From Balneolales bacterium (GTDB taxonomy: Bacteria; Bacteroidota; Rhodothermia; Balneolales; Natronogracilivirgulaceae), in assembly GCA_007131535.1 (NCBI GenBank), contig SLQI01000058.1:1-9726 (forward strand): a DNA stretch of 9,726 nucleotides, written 5' to 3'. Shown here piece after piece: positions 1 through 8,291 of the stretch. The notes under the pieces were generated by a model that saw only the letters and a program-made list of their open reading frames with translations, was not told where the DNA came from and searched no databases. The position numbers and the translations under genes were made by a program. Each line of letters starts with the position of its first letter. The first letter of the stretch is position 1.

Positions 1-3000
1 GAACTGGATCTGAGCGCTGGTTTGGATCCTCCGGTAATCACGGTTTCTGCAGAAATCGGTGGAGCTATGTGGTATCTGCGATACGAAGGTGCTGAGTTAC
101 CACTTGGTGCCTATGTCGAAGCTGATGCAGAAATAAGTATTCCATTGATATCGGTTAGTGCAAATATGAAGGGGGCTTTCGTAAGACGTGGCACCAGTCA
201 GTATGAACTTTTTGCCATGGGACGGGGATGCGGTAGAGTAGGAAAAGAAGTGTGTGTAGAAGGCTGGTTTCAACTGAAAACCAATCCTCTTAGGGTTGAT
301 GGCGGAAAAGGACCCGGTGAACATGCCAATCTTATCCCGGAAGCACAAGCCCAACGTGATGAATTTGAAGCCCTTGTGAACGAAGCAATGGGCAATCTGG
401 AAGCAGCCATGGAAAGTCCGCCCCCTCCACCGGGTGTAAATCTTGAGGATCAACTTCTTGCTGAAGCGGGATACAATTTTTTGACAGCTCATAATTTTGT
501 GAGAAATGTGTGGCACTTCCACATGGTCCAAAATGAAGAACGGGCCGGTAATGATATTCCGAATGTGCTTGCAGACTTAGATATTTTCGAAGATTTCGGA
601 GCTTTGATATCGGCCATCATTGGAGGCAGTTACTGGAGCGAGGATCAGCTTGATGACAATGAACCTACATCCTGGACGGAAGCCCGAAACCAGGCAGAAG
701 CCAAACTCGATTTGGTAGAACAAATAGCCGGTGATGTAATTCAGCAGCTCGACGCCAGTGTCATTAAGGCGATTGAATATGAAGCTCAGACTGCCGATGC
801 CAGGGAGGATATGATGGCAGTAATGGCAAGTTCACCTGTACAGAATGTGGTGAAGCCGGTCGGGGGCATGAGTGCCGAAAATCTCCCGCACTTTGAAATT
901 GATGAAGATGAAGCCGCGAATCAGGTTGCAGCAGCCCAAAATGTTATGGACACGCTTGATGAACTGGATCAGCAAATTCATGCGGTGGTGGACTCGATTG
1001 AACACAACCTGACCGAAATGGATCAACTGCTTGGTTTGTCAGATTTGTCGGATATTACGGAACTTACCGATGGATCAGCAGCTAATCCCACATTTAATTC
1101 AGTTTCGCAATTGTATGCTGAAGCTCTTGAAACCATCGACTATTACTATGCCGTTGAAGCCAACAGATACTGGCATCGCATCAGGACGGCAGAGATGGTC
1201 CGGAATATGGTGAACGTGGCTCGCCCCAATCTTGAAAGTGCTACATCCATACTTCATAACCGGCTGGTATCGGCTTATAATAACAGAGCCTCCGATCCGA
1301 GCACATACGAAACCGAGCGGGAAATGGCAGCAGAGCGTGTCCGAATACTGGAGTCGCTGGCCGAAGACGCCCTGAATCCGGGTTCCCCTTATGTATTCGA
1401 CGGGTATCCATTGGCTCAGCAAGCGTACGACGATCTCGGTGATGTGCAAACAGTAGATTTCAGCAACTATGAGGAAAATATCCAAAATCTGTGGATTGAT
1501 ATGCACGTGCTCGGTAACGAACAGTACATGCAGCAAAAAGCTCAGTATATTAACAATGAATTTCGCACCGATTACCTGACTTTCCGGCATTCACTCATAG
1601 AGGTTATGCAAATCAATACCGGATTGTTGAATGATTTCTATGACCTGAAAGCAGGTATGCTGATGAATCTTTATCACATCATAGATAACTATATTGAAAT
1701 CCGGTCTGAGGTGCTGGAAGGGGAGCAGGATGATATCCTGTCCGATTACCTGAATAAACGGCAGGATATCTTGACGTTACTCGAACCGCCACAGCTGACA
1801 CAAGTTAATGTGGATACAGAACATCTGGATGATCATTTCTTCGGATCTGCTGAAATTACCTGGGATGCGGTTCATCCGGTGGGTATAGCCGAGGCAAGTA
1901 TCGATATCAAAGAGTATGAGCAGAGCACTGATGTGACCGTGGGGTCGGATGACTATATTACGATTGGCAAACCCACGGGTTTTACTTATACGGCATATAA
2001 GGATAATTACAATCCGATGGATGTATTGAGCAGTGAAAACTGGTACGATACGAAGCAGATCAATGTTGGGATCCGGCTACGTAGTAAAGGAGGGATCACA
2101 TCTACACAGCGCGTGAATTTCGACATGCAGGTCGGGGATAATGGCATAGCAACACAGCCCGGAGATGATCTTCTTCCGGATCCGGACGATACCTTACCGC
2201 CGGAAGCATTATATGTGAATCTGGAATACTATTACGATGAAGGCCAGTTAGAACAGGCTTACTTTGTGCCGGACGGTATGGGCGGGTTCAATTATGTGCA
2301 GAACGAAAAGGATGTCTTTTGGACAGATAATCCCGATTTCATCAATATTCGTGCATTGGTAAAAGAGCATCAAACCAACATAAAACGATTTGAATATGCC
2401 ATAGGTTCAAGTTCCGGAGGGGATGATGTTGTGGCATGGACGGAGCTGGTAGGGCCGATAGGAGACTATACCCAATATGGAGGTTACTTCACGGATTATA
2501 TTGATGCCCAAAGCCGTATTCTCAATATGGAGGCCGGCAATCATTATTATGTCAGTGTCAGGGCCGTAAATATGCATGATCAAGAGCGGACAAGCCACAA
2601 TAATAAACCGGTTGTTTATGATGCCACGCCTCCAACAGCACCGGGCCCTCCGGATACACAAACTTTTGTCGCCACCTACAGCTTCCAAAGTGGTGATCCT
2701 GTACCTGAGGAGTTTGTAAATAATCCCCCTCAGTATGCACTATCCACCGGGTCTCAGCAGGTGGCTACCTACTATACCGAGGAAATTCCGTCACTGGGTA
2801 CGATCAGATGGTCGCCCTCTGTAGATGAGCAGTCCGGGGTATCTCATTATGAATATGTAGTTACTACCGACGAACATTACACTGACGGTCTCTTTGCAAG
2901 TGAGGGATATACCACTACTGATACCGAAGTTACAATCACCAGCGGACAAGATGAACATTCGGGTATTTCGTTTGATTTCGATGACTTGATGTATGTTCAT

Positions 3001-3792
3001 ATTCGCGCCGTAAATAATGCCGGTATGGCAAGTGAAACCTATACGGTCGGTCCGCGATACCCCCACGATCCGAATGCACCGAGTGAACCGGTAGCGGTAG
3101 GGTACAGTGCAAATGACCATATACGAATTTATATGACCGAGCGATCTTATGATGCGGAATCCGGAATCAGGGGGCATCAGTATTCGGTAGGAACAAGCCC
3201 CGGCGCTGTGGATATTCGAAGTTGGCCGGATACCGAAAATATGGATTATGATGATACTTCAATCCTGTTCTCCCCACCGCAGGCACCGTACATAGAAGTA
3301 CCCAAAGAAGAATTGCCTATAGGACAAGAGCTGTATTTTAATATTCGGGGCGTCAATAATCAGGGTATGCTGTCTTCGGTGGCTTCAACCGGCCCGGTTA
3401 TTCTTGACGATACTCCACCGGAAGAGCCGCAGATAAGCATATCGACTAAATCCGGCAATGTCCTGGAACTTGATATTGATAACCTGCTGGATCCCGTGTC
3501 CGGTATTAGCGGGGTTGATGTGAGGTTAGTCAGATTTATGGACTCCGGCAGTTCTTATCCTCTTACTCAATGGCATACGATTACATCCCATAGTGGGGTC
3601 AGAAAAGGCAGTTTTAGCGAAAGCCGTTCCTATACCATTGATGAGGATGTCCCGCTAAGTGAGGTTCGTGTATACGTCAGGGCAACAAACGGAGCCGGTA
3701 AGAGAGTTACCGTATCCGAGCAAGTGCCCTCATCGTACTTAAAACACTCACCTGTTTTGGATCAACCCGTTAATCTAATTGGTATTTACTAA
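1..3792 (+). CDS. C-terminal part of a giant multidomain protein with a helical region and tandem Ig/FN3-like modules (5' partial)
   Basis: The reading frame is open from base 1, so the true start lies upstream; the first in-frame TTG at 22 is not a credible start. I see 1263 residues (codon 1 = bases 1-3). Codons 1-105 are beta-rich with alternating hydrophobics and two cysteines around GCGRVGKEVC. Codons about 112-593 are mainly helical and acidic, with a PPPPPG turn at 140-145; this could be a stalk or coiled-coil. Five Ig/FN3-like modules follow, at about 594-720, 737-873, 879-1025, 1026-1138 and 1139-1263. Four end in related strands: YYVSVRAVN (849-857), YVHIRAVNNAGMAS (998-1011), YFNIRGVNNQGMLSS (1112-1126), RVYVRATNGAGK (1223-1234). 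The linkers are of the D-x-TPP-x-x-P type. No C-terminal anchor, membrane segment or sorting domain is visible. I infer an extracellular or periplasmic structural or adhesive protein. I do not recognise the family, and the missing N-terminus could change the reading. Confidence 0.88.
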   Translation, partial: ELDLSAGLDPPVITVSAEIGGAMWYLRYEGAELPLGAYVEADAEISIPLISVSANMKGAFVRRGTSQYELFAMGRGCGRVGKEVCVEGWFQLKTNPLRVDGGKGPGEHANLIPEAQAQRDEFEALVNEAMGNLEAAMESPPPPPGVNLEDQLLAEAGYNFLTAHNFVRNVWHFHMVQNEERAGNDIPNVLADLDIFEDFGALISAIIGGSYWSEDQLDDNEPTSWTEARNQAEAKLDLVEQIAGDVIQQLDASVIKAIEYEAQTADAREDMMAVMASSPVQNVVKPVGGMSAENLPHFEIDEDEAANQVAAAQNVMDTLDELDQQIHAVVDSIEHNLTEMDQLLGLSDLSDITELTDGSAANPTFNSVSQLYAEALETIDYYYAVEANRYWHRIRTAEMVRNMVNVARPNLESATSILHNRLVSAYNNRASDPSTYETEREMAAERVRILESLAEDALNPGSPYVFDGYPLAQQAYDDLGDVQTVDFSNYEENIQNLWIDMHVLGNEQYMQQKAQYINNEFRTDYLTFRHSLIEVMQINTGLLNDFYDLKAGMLMNLYHIIDNYIEIRSEVLEGEQDDILSDYLNKRQDILTLLEPPQLTQVNVDTEHLDDHFFGSAEITWDAVHPVGIAEASIDIKEYEQSTDVTVGSDDYITIGKPTGFTYTAYKDNYNPMDVLSSENWYDTKQINVGIRLRSKGGITSTQRVNFDMQVGDNGIATQPGDDLLPDPDDTLPPEALYVNLEYYYDEGQLEQAYFVPDGMGGFNYVQNEKDVFWTDNPDFINIRALVKEHQTNIKRFEYAIGSSSGGDDVVAWTELVGPIGDYTQYGGYFTDYIDAQSRILNMEAGNHYYVSVRAVNMHDQERTSHNNKPVVYDATPPTAPGPPDTQTFVATYSFQSGDPVPEEFVNNPPQYALSTGSQQVATYYTEEIPSLGTIRWSPSVDEQSGVSHYEYVVTTDEHYTDGLFASEGYTTTDTEVTITSGQDEHSGISFDFDDLMYVHIRAVNNAGMASETYTVGPRYPHDPNAPSEPVAVGYSANDHIRIYMTERSYDAESGIRGHQYSVGTSPGAVDIRSWPDTENMDYDDTSILFSPPQAPYIEVPKEELPIGQELYFNIRGVNNQGMLSSVASTGPVILDDTPPEEPQISISTKSGNVLELDIDNLLDPVSGISGVDVRLVRFMDSGSSYPLTQWHTITSHSGVRKGSFSESRSYTIDEDVPLSEVRVYVRATNGAGKRVTVSEQVPSSYLKHSPVLDQPVNLIGIY

Positions 3793-3794
3793 TG
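3790..3794 (+). promoter_or_regulatory. TAATG stop-start overlap (translational coupling)
   Basis: The TAA stop of the giant protein and the ATG of the FN3 protein share the A at 3792. The bases just upstream (…ggtatttac) contain no purine-rich ribosome binding site. Such overlaps usually mean that the second gene is translated by reinitiation, so the two proteins would be made in linked amounts. Confidence 0.75.
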
Positions 3795-5846
3795 AGAAGC
3801 TATTTTCCAAGTTGCCTGTCTTGCAGAAGGTTACGAAGTTTTATGATAATGCCTGTATTGTTGCTTATCGGTACCGGTATTTTACCGGGACTTCTGAAGA
3901 CAGTAAATGCCCAGGAGATTCTGCCTGTATTGGCTTCAGATGGTGAGGTTTATATCTATCATGATTTTCGCCTGAATATCGGTCATGGATTTAATGTGTA
4001 CCGTATCATTAATGGTGATGAAGTACGGCTTAACGAAGCACCGGTTTATCCGGTAAATAATGGTGTGGAGTTTCGAAACAGAATTGGTGATCTGTATGCC
4101 GGTTTTGAGGAAAGTCTGGAAGTTGAGTCCCCACAAGAAGTATTTTTTAAGCTTCGGGGAGATGAAAGTATGAGTTTACTGCTCAGCTACAGCTATCCGG
4201 AGATTGCTTCGGCCCTCGGATACTTATATACCGATACGGACCCTGTTTTCGAAGAAGAGATCACCTACCGATATGAGGTGGTGGATCGCCGGGGCGAGCC
4301 CACCGGCCGGTCATTTGAAGATGAATTTATCATCTCACCGGAACCAGTTGAGGTGCCGGTTGCCTATGATGTTTCCGCTGATCGGCATGGCCGAAATGTT
4401 ACCATAAACTGGAGCTTCCCGCCAACTACAGATTCGCTCGAAGACCACGTCATCCGATTTGAGGTGTATATGAGACCGGAAGGGGAAGACTTCTTTACCA
4501 GGGTTACCGATAAAACGGTATTGCGTCAGATGAATCAAAGCAGGTTTACGTATACTTTCAGCCTGGATACAGAAATTCAGCGTGCGGAGTTTGCCGTAGA
4601 AGCTGTGGACTTCACCGGAACTAACACGCAGGCATCAGAATCGGTGGATGTTGAGCTGAGTGATCAAACCCGGCTATCAGCCGTTCATGAAATTTACTCA
4701 ACCGTGAGAGATAATGAGGTGGTCGAAATCACCTGGCCGGTTAGTGTTGAGCCGTTATTAGCCGGATATCACATCGATCGCATAGATCAGGAGACCGGTG
4801 AACGCACTCGCCTAACGGATGAACTCATTGAAGCGGCTGAACCGGTTTTTCGTGATGATATGGTACAGGAAGGTCATACCTATTACTACTATGTAATTGC
4901 TGTTTCAGAATCCGGAGTAGAGAGCGAAGACGGCAATCCCGCTATCCAATACATTGAAACCAGAACTCCGCCACCTTCACCTGCTGACCTTCAGGCGCAT
5001 TTCAATGAAGCAGAAAGTATTATTGAATTGTCCTGGGATGAAGGAGGTCAGAATGAGCAATTCAACACATTCGTAATTCTTAGACGCCAGCAGACTGACG
5101 CAGGGTGGCGTGCTTTTTCACAGGTTAATTCAGGAAGGGTAACCGAGTCAGAGTTAACTGACCCGGGCATAGCAGGAGAGGGGTTCACAGAAGGTCAGTT
5201 TTATGAATATGGTGTAGCTGCCGCCAGTCAGAGCGGGTTAAGGAGTGATACGGTTTTTACAGTAGTACAGGTCCCGAACCTCACCCCCCCGGAGCCTCCG
5301 GTCGGAATTGATACAAATATTGATAGTGGCGTCCGAATAAACGTGGTCTGGGGAGCATCACCATCAACTGATGTAACGAGTTACAAGGTATATAAAACTG
5401 ATACAGAACGTGATACGACGGTATTTGAGATGCCGCGCAACCGACGGTTATTTACCGATAGTGAGGTAATACCGGGACAGGAATATAAGTATTTCGTGAC
5501 AGCCGTAGATTCCTCCGGAAATGAGAGCCTGCCTTCACGAAAAGCAGATATTATGATGCGTGACGTAACTCCGCCGGCACCGGTTCGGAACCTTCAGGCC
5601 GTGGCAACAGAAGAGGGCGTTCATCTGCGATGGGAATCTGTAACAGATGATATTGAAGGCTATATTGTTAAGCGTTCAACTCTCTCAAACGGAGTATATG
5701 AAATCATAAGTGAGGAACTCGTGGAGTCTGTTGACTGGGTTGACCTGGAGGGCGAGACCGGAGACTGGTACAGAGTGTACGCTGTAGATGTTTCGGGTAA
5801 CCAGAGCCGGCCCGGCACTCCGAGACAAGCTGTTCCGGGAAGATGA
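3792..5846 (+). CDS. Secreted protein built of tandem fibronectin type III modules
   Basis: This 684-residue protein has a signal peptide: a basic stretch at 11-16 (CRRLRS), a hydrophobic core at about 18-35, and probable cleavage after VNA (residue 40). Starting at Met18 (base 3843) would also give a good signal peptide. After an N-terminal beta-rich, FN3-like segment (about 42-182), I see five FN3 modules at roughly 185-290, 295-390, 394-495, 499-595 and 592-680. Each has the typical early Trp (INW, ITW, LSW, VVW, LRW) and a late Y-x-Y/V-x-A-V-D/S-x-S-G strand, for example YKYFVTAVDSSGNES (565-579) and YRVYAVDVSGNQS (660-672). No catalytic domain, membrane anchor or C-terminal sorting domain is visible. 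The start overlaps the upstream stop in TAATG and no Shine-Dalgarno sequence is seen, which suggests reinitiation by ribosomes that finished the upstream gene. A structural or binding partner of that protein is the natural inference; the ligand is unknown. Confidence 0.9.
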   Translation: MRSYFPSCLSCRRLRSFMIMPVLLLIGTGILPGLLKTVNAQEILPVLASDGEVYIYHDFRLNIGHGFNVYRIINGDEVRLNEAPVYPVNNGVEFRNRIGDLYAGFEESLEVESPQEVFFKLRGDESMSLLLSYSYPEIASALGYLYTDTDPVFEEEITYRYEVVDRRGEPTGRSFEDEFIISPEPVEVPVAYDVSADRHGRNVTINWSFPPTTDSLEDHVIRFEVYMRPEGEDFFTRVTDKTVLRQMNQSRFTYTFSLDTEIQRAEFAVEAVDFTGTNTQASESVDVELSDQTRLSAVHEIYSTVRDNEVVEITWPVSVEPLLAGYHIDRIDQETGERTRLTDELIEAAEPVFRDDMVQEGHTYYYYVIAVSESGVESEDGNPAIQYIETRTPPPSPADLQAHFNEAESIIELSWDEGGQNEQFNTFVILRRQQTDAGWRAFSQVNSGRVTESELTDPGIAGEGFTEGQFYEYGVAAASQSGLRSDTVFTVVQVPNLTPPEPPVGIDTNIDSGVRINVVWGASPSTDVTSYKVYKTDTERDTTVFEMPRNRRLFTDSEVIPGQEYKYFVTAVDSSGNESLPSRKADIMMRDVTPPAPVRNLQAVATEEGVHLRWESVTDDIEGYIVKRSTLSNGVYEIISEELVESVDWVDLEGETGDWYRVYAVDVSGNQSRPGTPRQAVPGR

Positions 5847-5854
5847 AAAATTAT

Positions 5855-5878
5855 TAAGTGTCACTAATAAAACACTTA
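5855..5878 (+). terminator. Weak stem-loop after the FN3 gene, possible terminator
   Basis: TAAGTGT (5855-5861) can pair with ACACTTA (5872-5878) around a 10-base loop, starting 9 bases after the TGA stop. The stem is only 7 pairs and AT-rich, and no T-run follows, so it would be a poor intrinsic terminator. It may merely slow or protect the 3' end, or may be chance. Confidence 0.25.
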
Positions 5879-5950
5879 TATCTGGGTTTCGCTTATTCCG
5901 GTAATTCTCATGTACGCTTTATGCACTCCTTTTTTGGACCTTCGCATGGC

Positions 5951-5980
5951 TTGATCCGGGTATTTTCTTAGGATAATTTG
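5951..5980 (+). promoter_or_regulatory. Possible weak promoter for the TPR gene
   Basis: In the 164-base gap before the TPR gene, TTG (5951-5953) is followed after 19 bases by ATAATTTG (5973-5980). The Bacteroidetes primary sigma factor is known to favour a TTG-type -33 box and TAnnTTTG at -7. The spacing fits and the TTTG half is present, but the leading TA is not matched. The gap suggests the TPR gene can be transcribed on its own, but this element is a weak candidate. Confidence 0.25.
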
Positions 5981-6010
5981 AGTTTTCTAACAAACAATAT
6001 ATAAGAGTTT

Positions 6011-8032
6011 ATGAGATCTGCTGTAATTCTAACAGCTTTTATTTTCTTATTTCCGGGCTTTTGCTTTACACAAGGCTTTCAGCAAGACGAGTTGATAAGA
6101 GCCGCGGAAAAATATGATAACCGGCAATACCGGGAAGTAGTTGAAATCCTGGAGCCGCTTACCGAAGATTCGTATGTGCCGCAAGGAGTATATCAGCTTC
6201 TAATATCGGCTTATATGCAGAAAGGCAATCAGGCAGAGGCACTGAGATATACCGAAACCGGAATTAACGAACATACCGGCAGCCTGGATCTGAGACTATT
6301 GGAAGTGGAGCTTCATCAACAAAATCCCGGCAGGGCATTGCGGATGCTCAGGGAAACGATAAGGGATAAGCAATCCGGGAGGCTTCATTCAGAGAGGTTT
6401 ACAGAAGAAGATTTGTACCAATTTAAAGGCCGCATATTTATGGTACAGGGTCAGCAGTATCTCACGCAGGGGCAATATGAGCGGGCAATAGAATCTTTCA
6501 GCCGGGCAGCGGAATTGCTGCCGGATAACGCTGACAGCTATCGGGGTTGGCTGTATGCCCATCATCAGGCCGGACAATTTGAAGAGTTGCTGCAAGCTTA
6601 TGATGAAGTTCCGGAATCTTTACAGCAGGACCAGCAAATAATGGCATTGCATAGCAGGGCACTGATCGAACTGGAAGAAATCAATGAGTTAACTGAAATC
6701 TACCGGATCAGATACGATCAAAATCCTGGTGATCTCGAGAATGCATTGATATACGGTCAGTTGCTTATTGAGAATAATGAACTGCTCAAAGCCAATGAGC
6801 TTTATAACGAGCTGCTTGAAGCCCACCCCGAAGAGCGGCTGATCTATGATCATCTGCTCGATATGAATCAGCGCCAAATGAATTTTGAGGAGACTGTGAA
6901 CCTGCTGGAGAGAATGGTGGAAGTGTTTCCGGATGATGAGCAGCTGCCGCTTGAACTTGCGGAGGCCTATCAGCGAATGGACAGGACCAAAGAAGCGATA
7001 GCCGTTTACGACTCTCTGGAACAGCAGAGAGGGGCAATTTATGAGATTGTTCGGCCCAAGGCAGCTATGTTGTTTGAACAGGATCAGAAAGAGCAGGCAT
7101 ATCGCGAAATTATTCGAAGTGAAAAAGGGCAAGGCATAGCAAGACAACCGCTTGATCTGGGAATGATTGCATTTCAAAAAAACGATTATGACAATGCGGC
7201 AACCCATTTCAGTGATTACCTGCAAACCAACCCCTCCGATTCACTCGCACTGATATTAATAGGTCGCTCATATCTCAAAACTAATCAAAATGAAAAAGCC
7301 ATAAATGCCTATCAAAAGGCGACAGAGCTTGGAGCACATTGGCCGGAAGCCTACCTGGCCAAATTCCGGATTGATGCTGAAGTGGCAGAGAGCAAACAAG
7401 CCTGGCTTGAAGCTTTCAGTAATTCACTCAAAGAAAAGCAGGCCCACAGGGAAATGCTTGCACTACAGGCCCAGGTAGCCATGCAGACAGGAGGGTTCAC
7501 GGCGGATCAACCGTTTTATCCTCCGGAAAAGCAATACCGGGATATCAGGGAATCATTGCATGAATTACAAGATTATGCTTTAGAGTTTTTAGCGGTAGAA
7601 ACGCTGGAAACCCTGCTTTGGGAACTGAAAGATAAGCATGGGGACTATGGTGGTATCTATGAAATGGCCGGGGATTTTTACCGGCAGCAAGATGATACGG
7701 ATACCGCACTTGAATTGTACCTGGAAGGAGCGAGCACAGACCCCGATAACAGGAATATGTTGTTGAGAATCGCTGAGATTAATGAACGCCGGGATAACAC
7801 TGGGGAAGCTATACTTTGGTATGAGCGTGCCCTGAGCATCGAGGCCACGCCGGACGTTTACAGTTCCCTGATAAAGGCTCACCGCCAAAACGGAACCCTG
7901 GATTCCCTCATAGACCGATGGTTGATTCGATATCATTCAGGCAGAAGAGATCCTGAATTTCGGGAACACCTTATCGAAGCCCTGCATCGAGCCGGTAGAT
8001 CCGAAGAAGCAAGAGAAATTGTGAGGGATTAG
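6011..8032 (+). CDS. Exported tetratricopeptide-repeat (TPR) protein
   Basis: This 673-residue protein starts with a short signal peptide: M-R-S, then a hydrophobic core at 4-19, with probable cleavage near FTQG (19-22). The Cys at 18 follows PGF, which is not a lipobox, so it is not read as a lipoprotein. The mature part is almost entirely helical repeats of TPR type. Clear ones lie at about 145-178 (YLTQGQYERAIESFSRAAEL), 383-410 (GMIAFQKNDYDNAATHFSDY), 414-443 (IGRSYLKTNQNEKAINAYQK), 549-578 and 582-612. The stretch in between is degenerate TPR. No enzymatic domain or C-terminal membrane segment is seen. TPR arrays bind peptides or scaffold complexes; in the envelope they often take part in protein export, surface-protein assembly or motility. 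The neighbouring secreted FN3 genes make an assembly role plausible but unproven. No strong ribosome binding site precedes the ATG (only AAGAG at 6003-6007). Confidence 0.9.
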   Translation: MRSAVILTAFIFLFPGFCFTQGFQQDELIRAAEKYDNRQYREVVEILEPLTEDSYVPQGVYQLLISAYMQKGNQAEALRYTETGINEHTGSLDLRLLEVELHQQNPGRALRMLRETIRDKQSGRLHSERFTEEDLYQFKGRIFMVQGQQYLTQGQYERAIESFSRAAELLPDNADSYRGWLYAHHQAGQFEELLQAYDEVPESLQQDQQIMALHSRALIELEEINELTEIYRIRYDQNPGDLENALIYGQLLIENNELLKANELYNELLEAHPEERLIYDHLLDMNQRQMNFEETVNLLERMVEVFPDDEQLPLELAEAYQRMDRTKEAIAVYDSLEQQRGAIYEIVRPKAAMLFEQDQKEQAYREIIRSEKGQGIARQPLDLGMIAFQKNDYDNAATHFSDYLQTNPSDSLALILIGRSYLKTNQNEKAINAYQKATELGAHWPEAYLAKFRIDAEVAESKQAWLEAFSNSLKEKQAHREMLALQAQVAMQTGGFTADQPFYPPEKQYRDIRESLHELQDYALEFLAVETLETLLWELKDKHGDYGGIYEMAGDFYRQQDDTDTALELYLEGASTDPDNRNMLLRIAEINERRDNTGEAILWYERALSIEATPDVYSSLIKAHRQNGTLDSLIDRWLIRYHSGRRDPEFREHLIEALHRAGRSEEAREIVRD

Positions 8033-8062
8033 CAAGATTTCAAGTACAAGTGACAAATTTTT

Positions 8063-8080
8063 TCCGCGTATCTGCGCGGA
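8063..8080 (+). terminator. GC-rich hairpin downstream of the TPR gene, probable transcript end
   Basis: TCCGCG (8063-8068) and CGCGGA (8075-8080) form a perfect 6-pair, GC-rich stem with the 6-base loop TATCTG, 30 bases after the TPR stop. It stands out in an AT-rich gap. The T-run lies before the stem (8058-8063) and only a loose T/A-rich stretch follows, so it is not a textbook intrinsic terminator. A role in 3'-end formation or stability is the simplest reading. Confidence 0.45.
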
Positions 8081-8106
8081 TTAAATCGAATTGTATTTTG
8101 GTATAC

Positions 8107-8126
8107 TCACAAGCTAATATTTGTGA
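8107..8126. repeat. Perfect dyad TCACAA-N8-TTGTGA, candidate operator
   Basis: TCACAA (8107-8112) and TTGTGA (8121-8126) are exact reverse complements around GCTAATAT, about 165 bases ahead of the lipoprotein start. The 20-base length with 6-base arms is typical of sites bound by a dimeric helix-turn-helix regulator. The arm order is the reverse of a CRP/FNR site (TGTGA-N6-TCACA), so no family is assigned. A weak RNA stem-loop is the alternative. Confidence 0.35.
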
Positions 8127-8291
8127 TTTGGTCTGATTTCAGGAGTGGGTGCCAAGTATCGGTTAATACCACAAACCTTAGTTCAATTCTAAAATGCGGA
8201 ATAAATACCTTTTGGTAAGAATCAAAAATTATTACCATCTTCAAGCCAGTTTGGTGAAAGTGATGATGTTAAAGAATAGTTAAGGAAGAAT

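Noticed and set aside
22..24. TTG at 22 as the start of the first gene
   Set aside because: The frame is open through base 1, no ribosome binding site precedes it and no signal peptide follows; the gene begins outside the window.
1099..1590. 163-codon reverse-strand open frame inside the giant protein gene
   Set aside because: Antisense to a continuous coding frame with coherent helical sequence; no domain, signal peptide or ribosome binding site supports it.
3822..3842. CRRLRSF in the FN3 protein's signal peptide as a twin-arginine motif
   Set aside because: It lacks the Ser/Thr before the arginine pair and the Phe-Leu-Lys after it; the sequence fits an ordinary Sec signal with a basic start.
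6053..6076. Cys18 of the TPR protein as a lipoprotein cysteine
   Set aside because: The preceding residues are P-G-F; position -1 must be Gly, Ala or Ser in a lipobox, so Sec signal peptidase I cleavage a few residues later is preferred.
6689..7225. 178-codon reverse-strand open frame inside the TPR gene
   Set aside because: It lies wholly antisense to a gene with a signal peptide and clear TPR repeats; its translation has no recognisable domain and is rich in Ile, Leu, Cys and His as expected of a shadow frame.
8206..8214. TACCTTTTG as a Bacteroidetes -7 box (TAnnTTTG) for the lipoprotein gene
   Set aside because: The spacing between TA and TTTG is one base too long and no TTG lies at the expected distance upstream.
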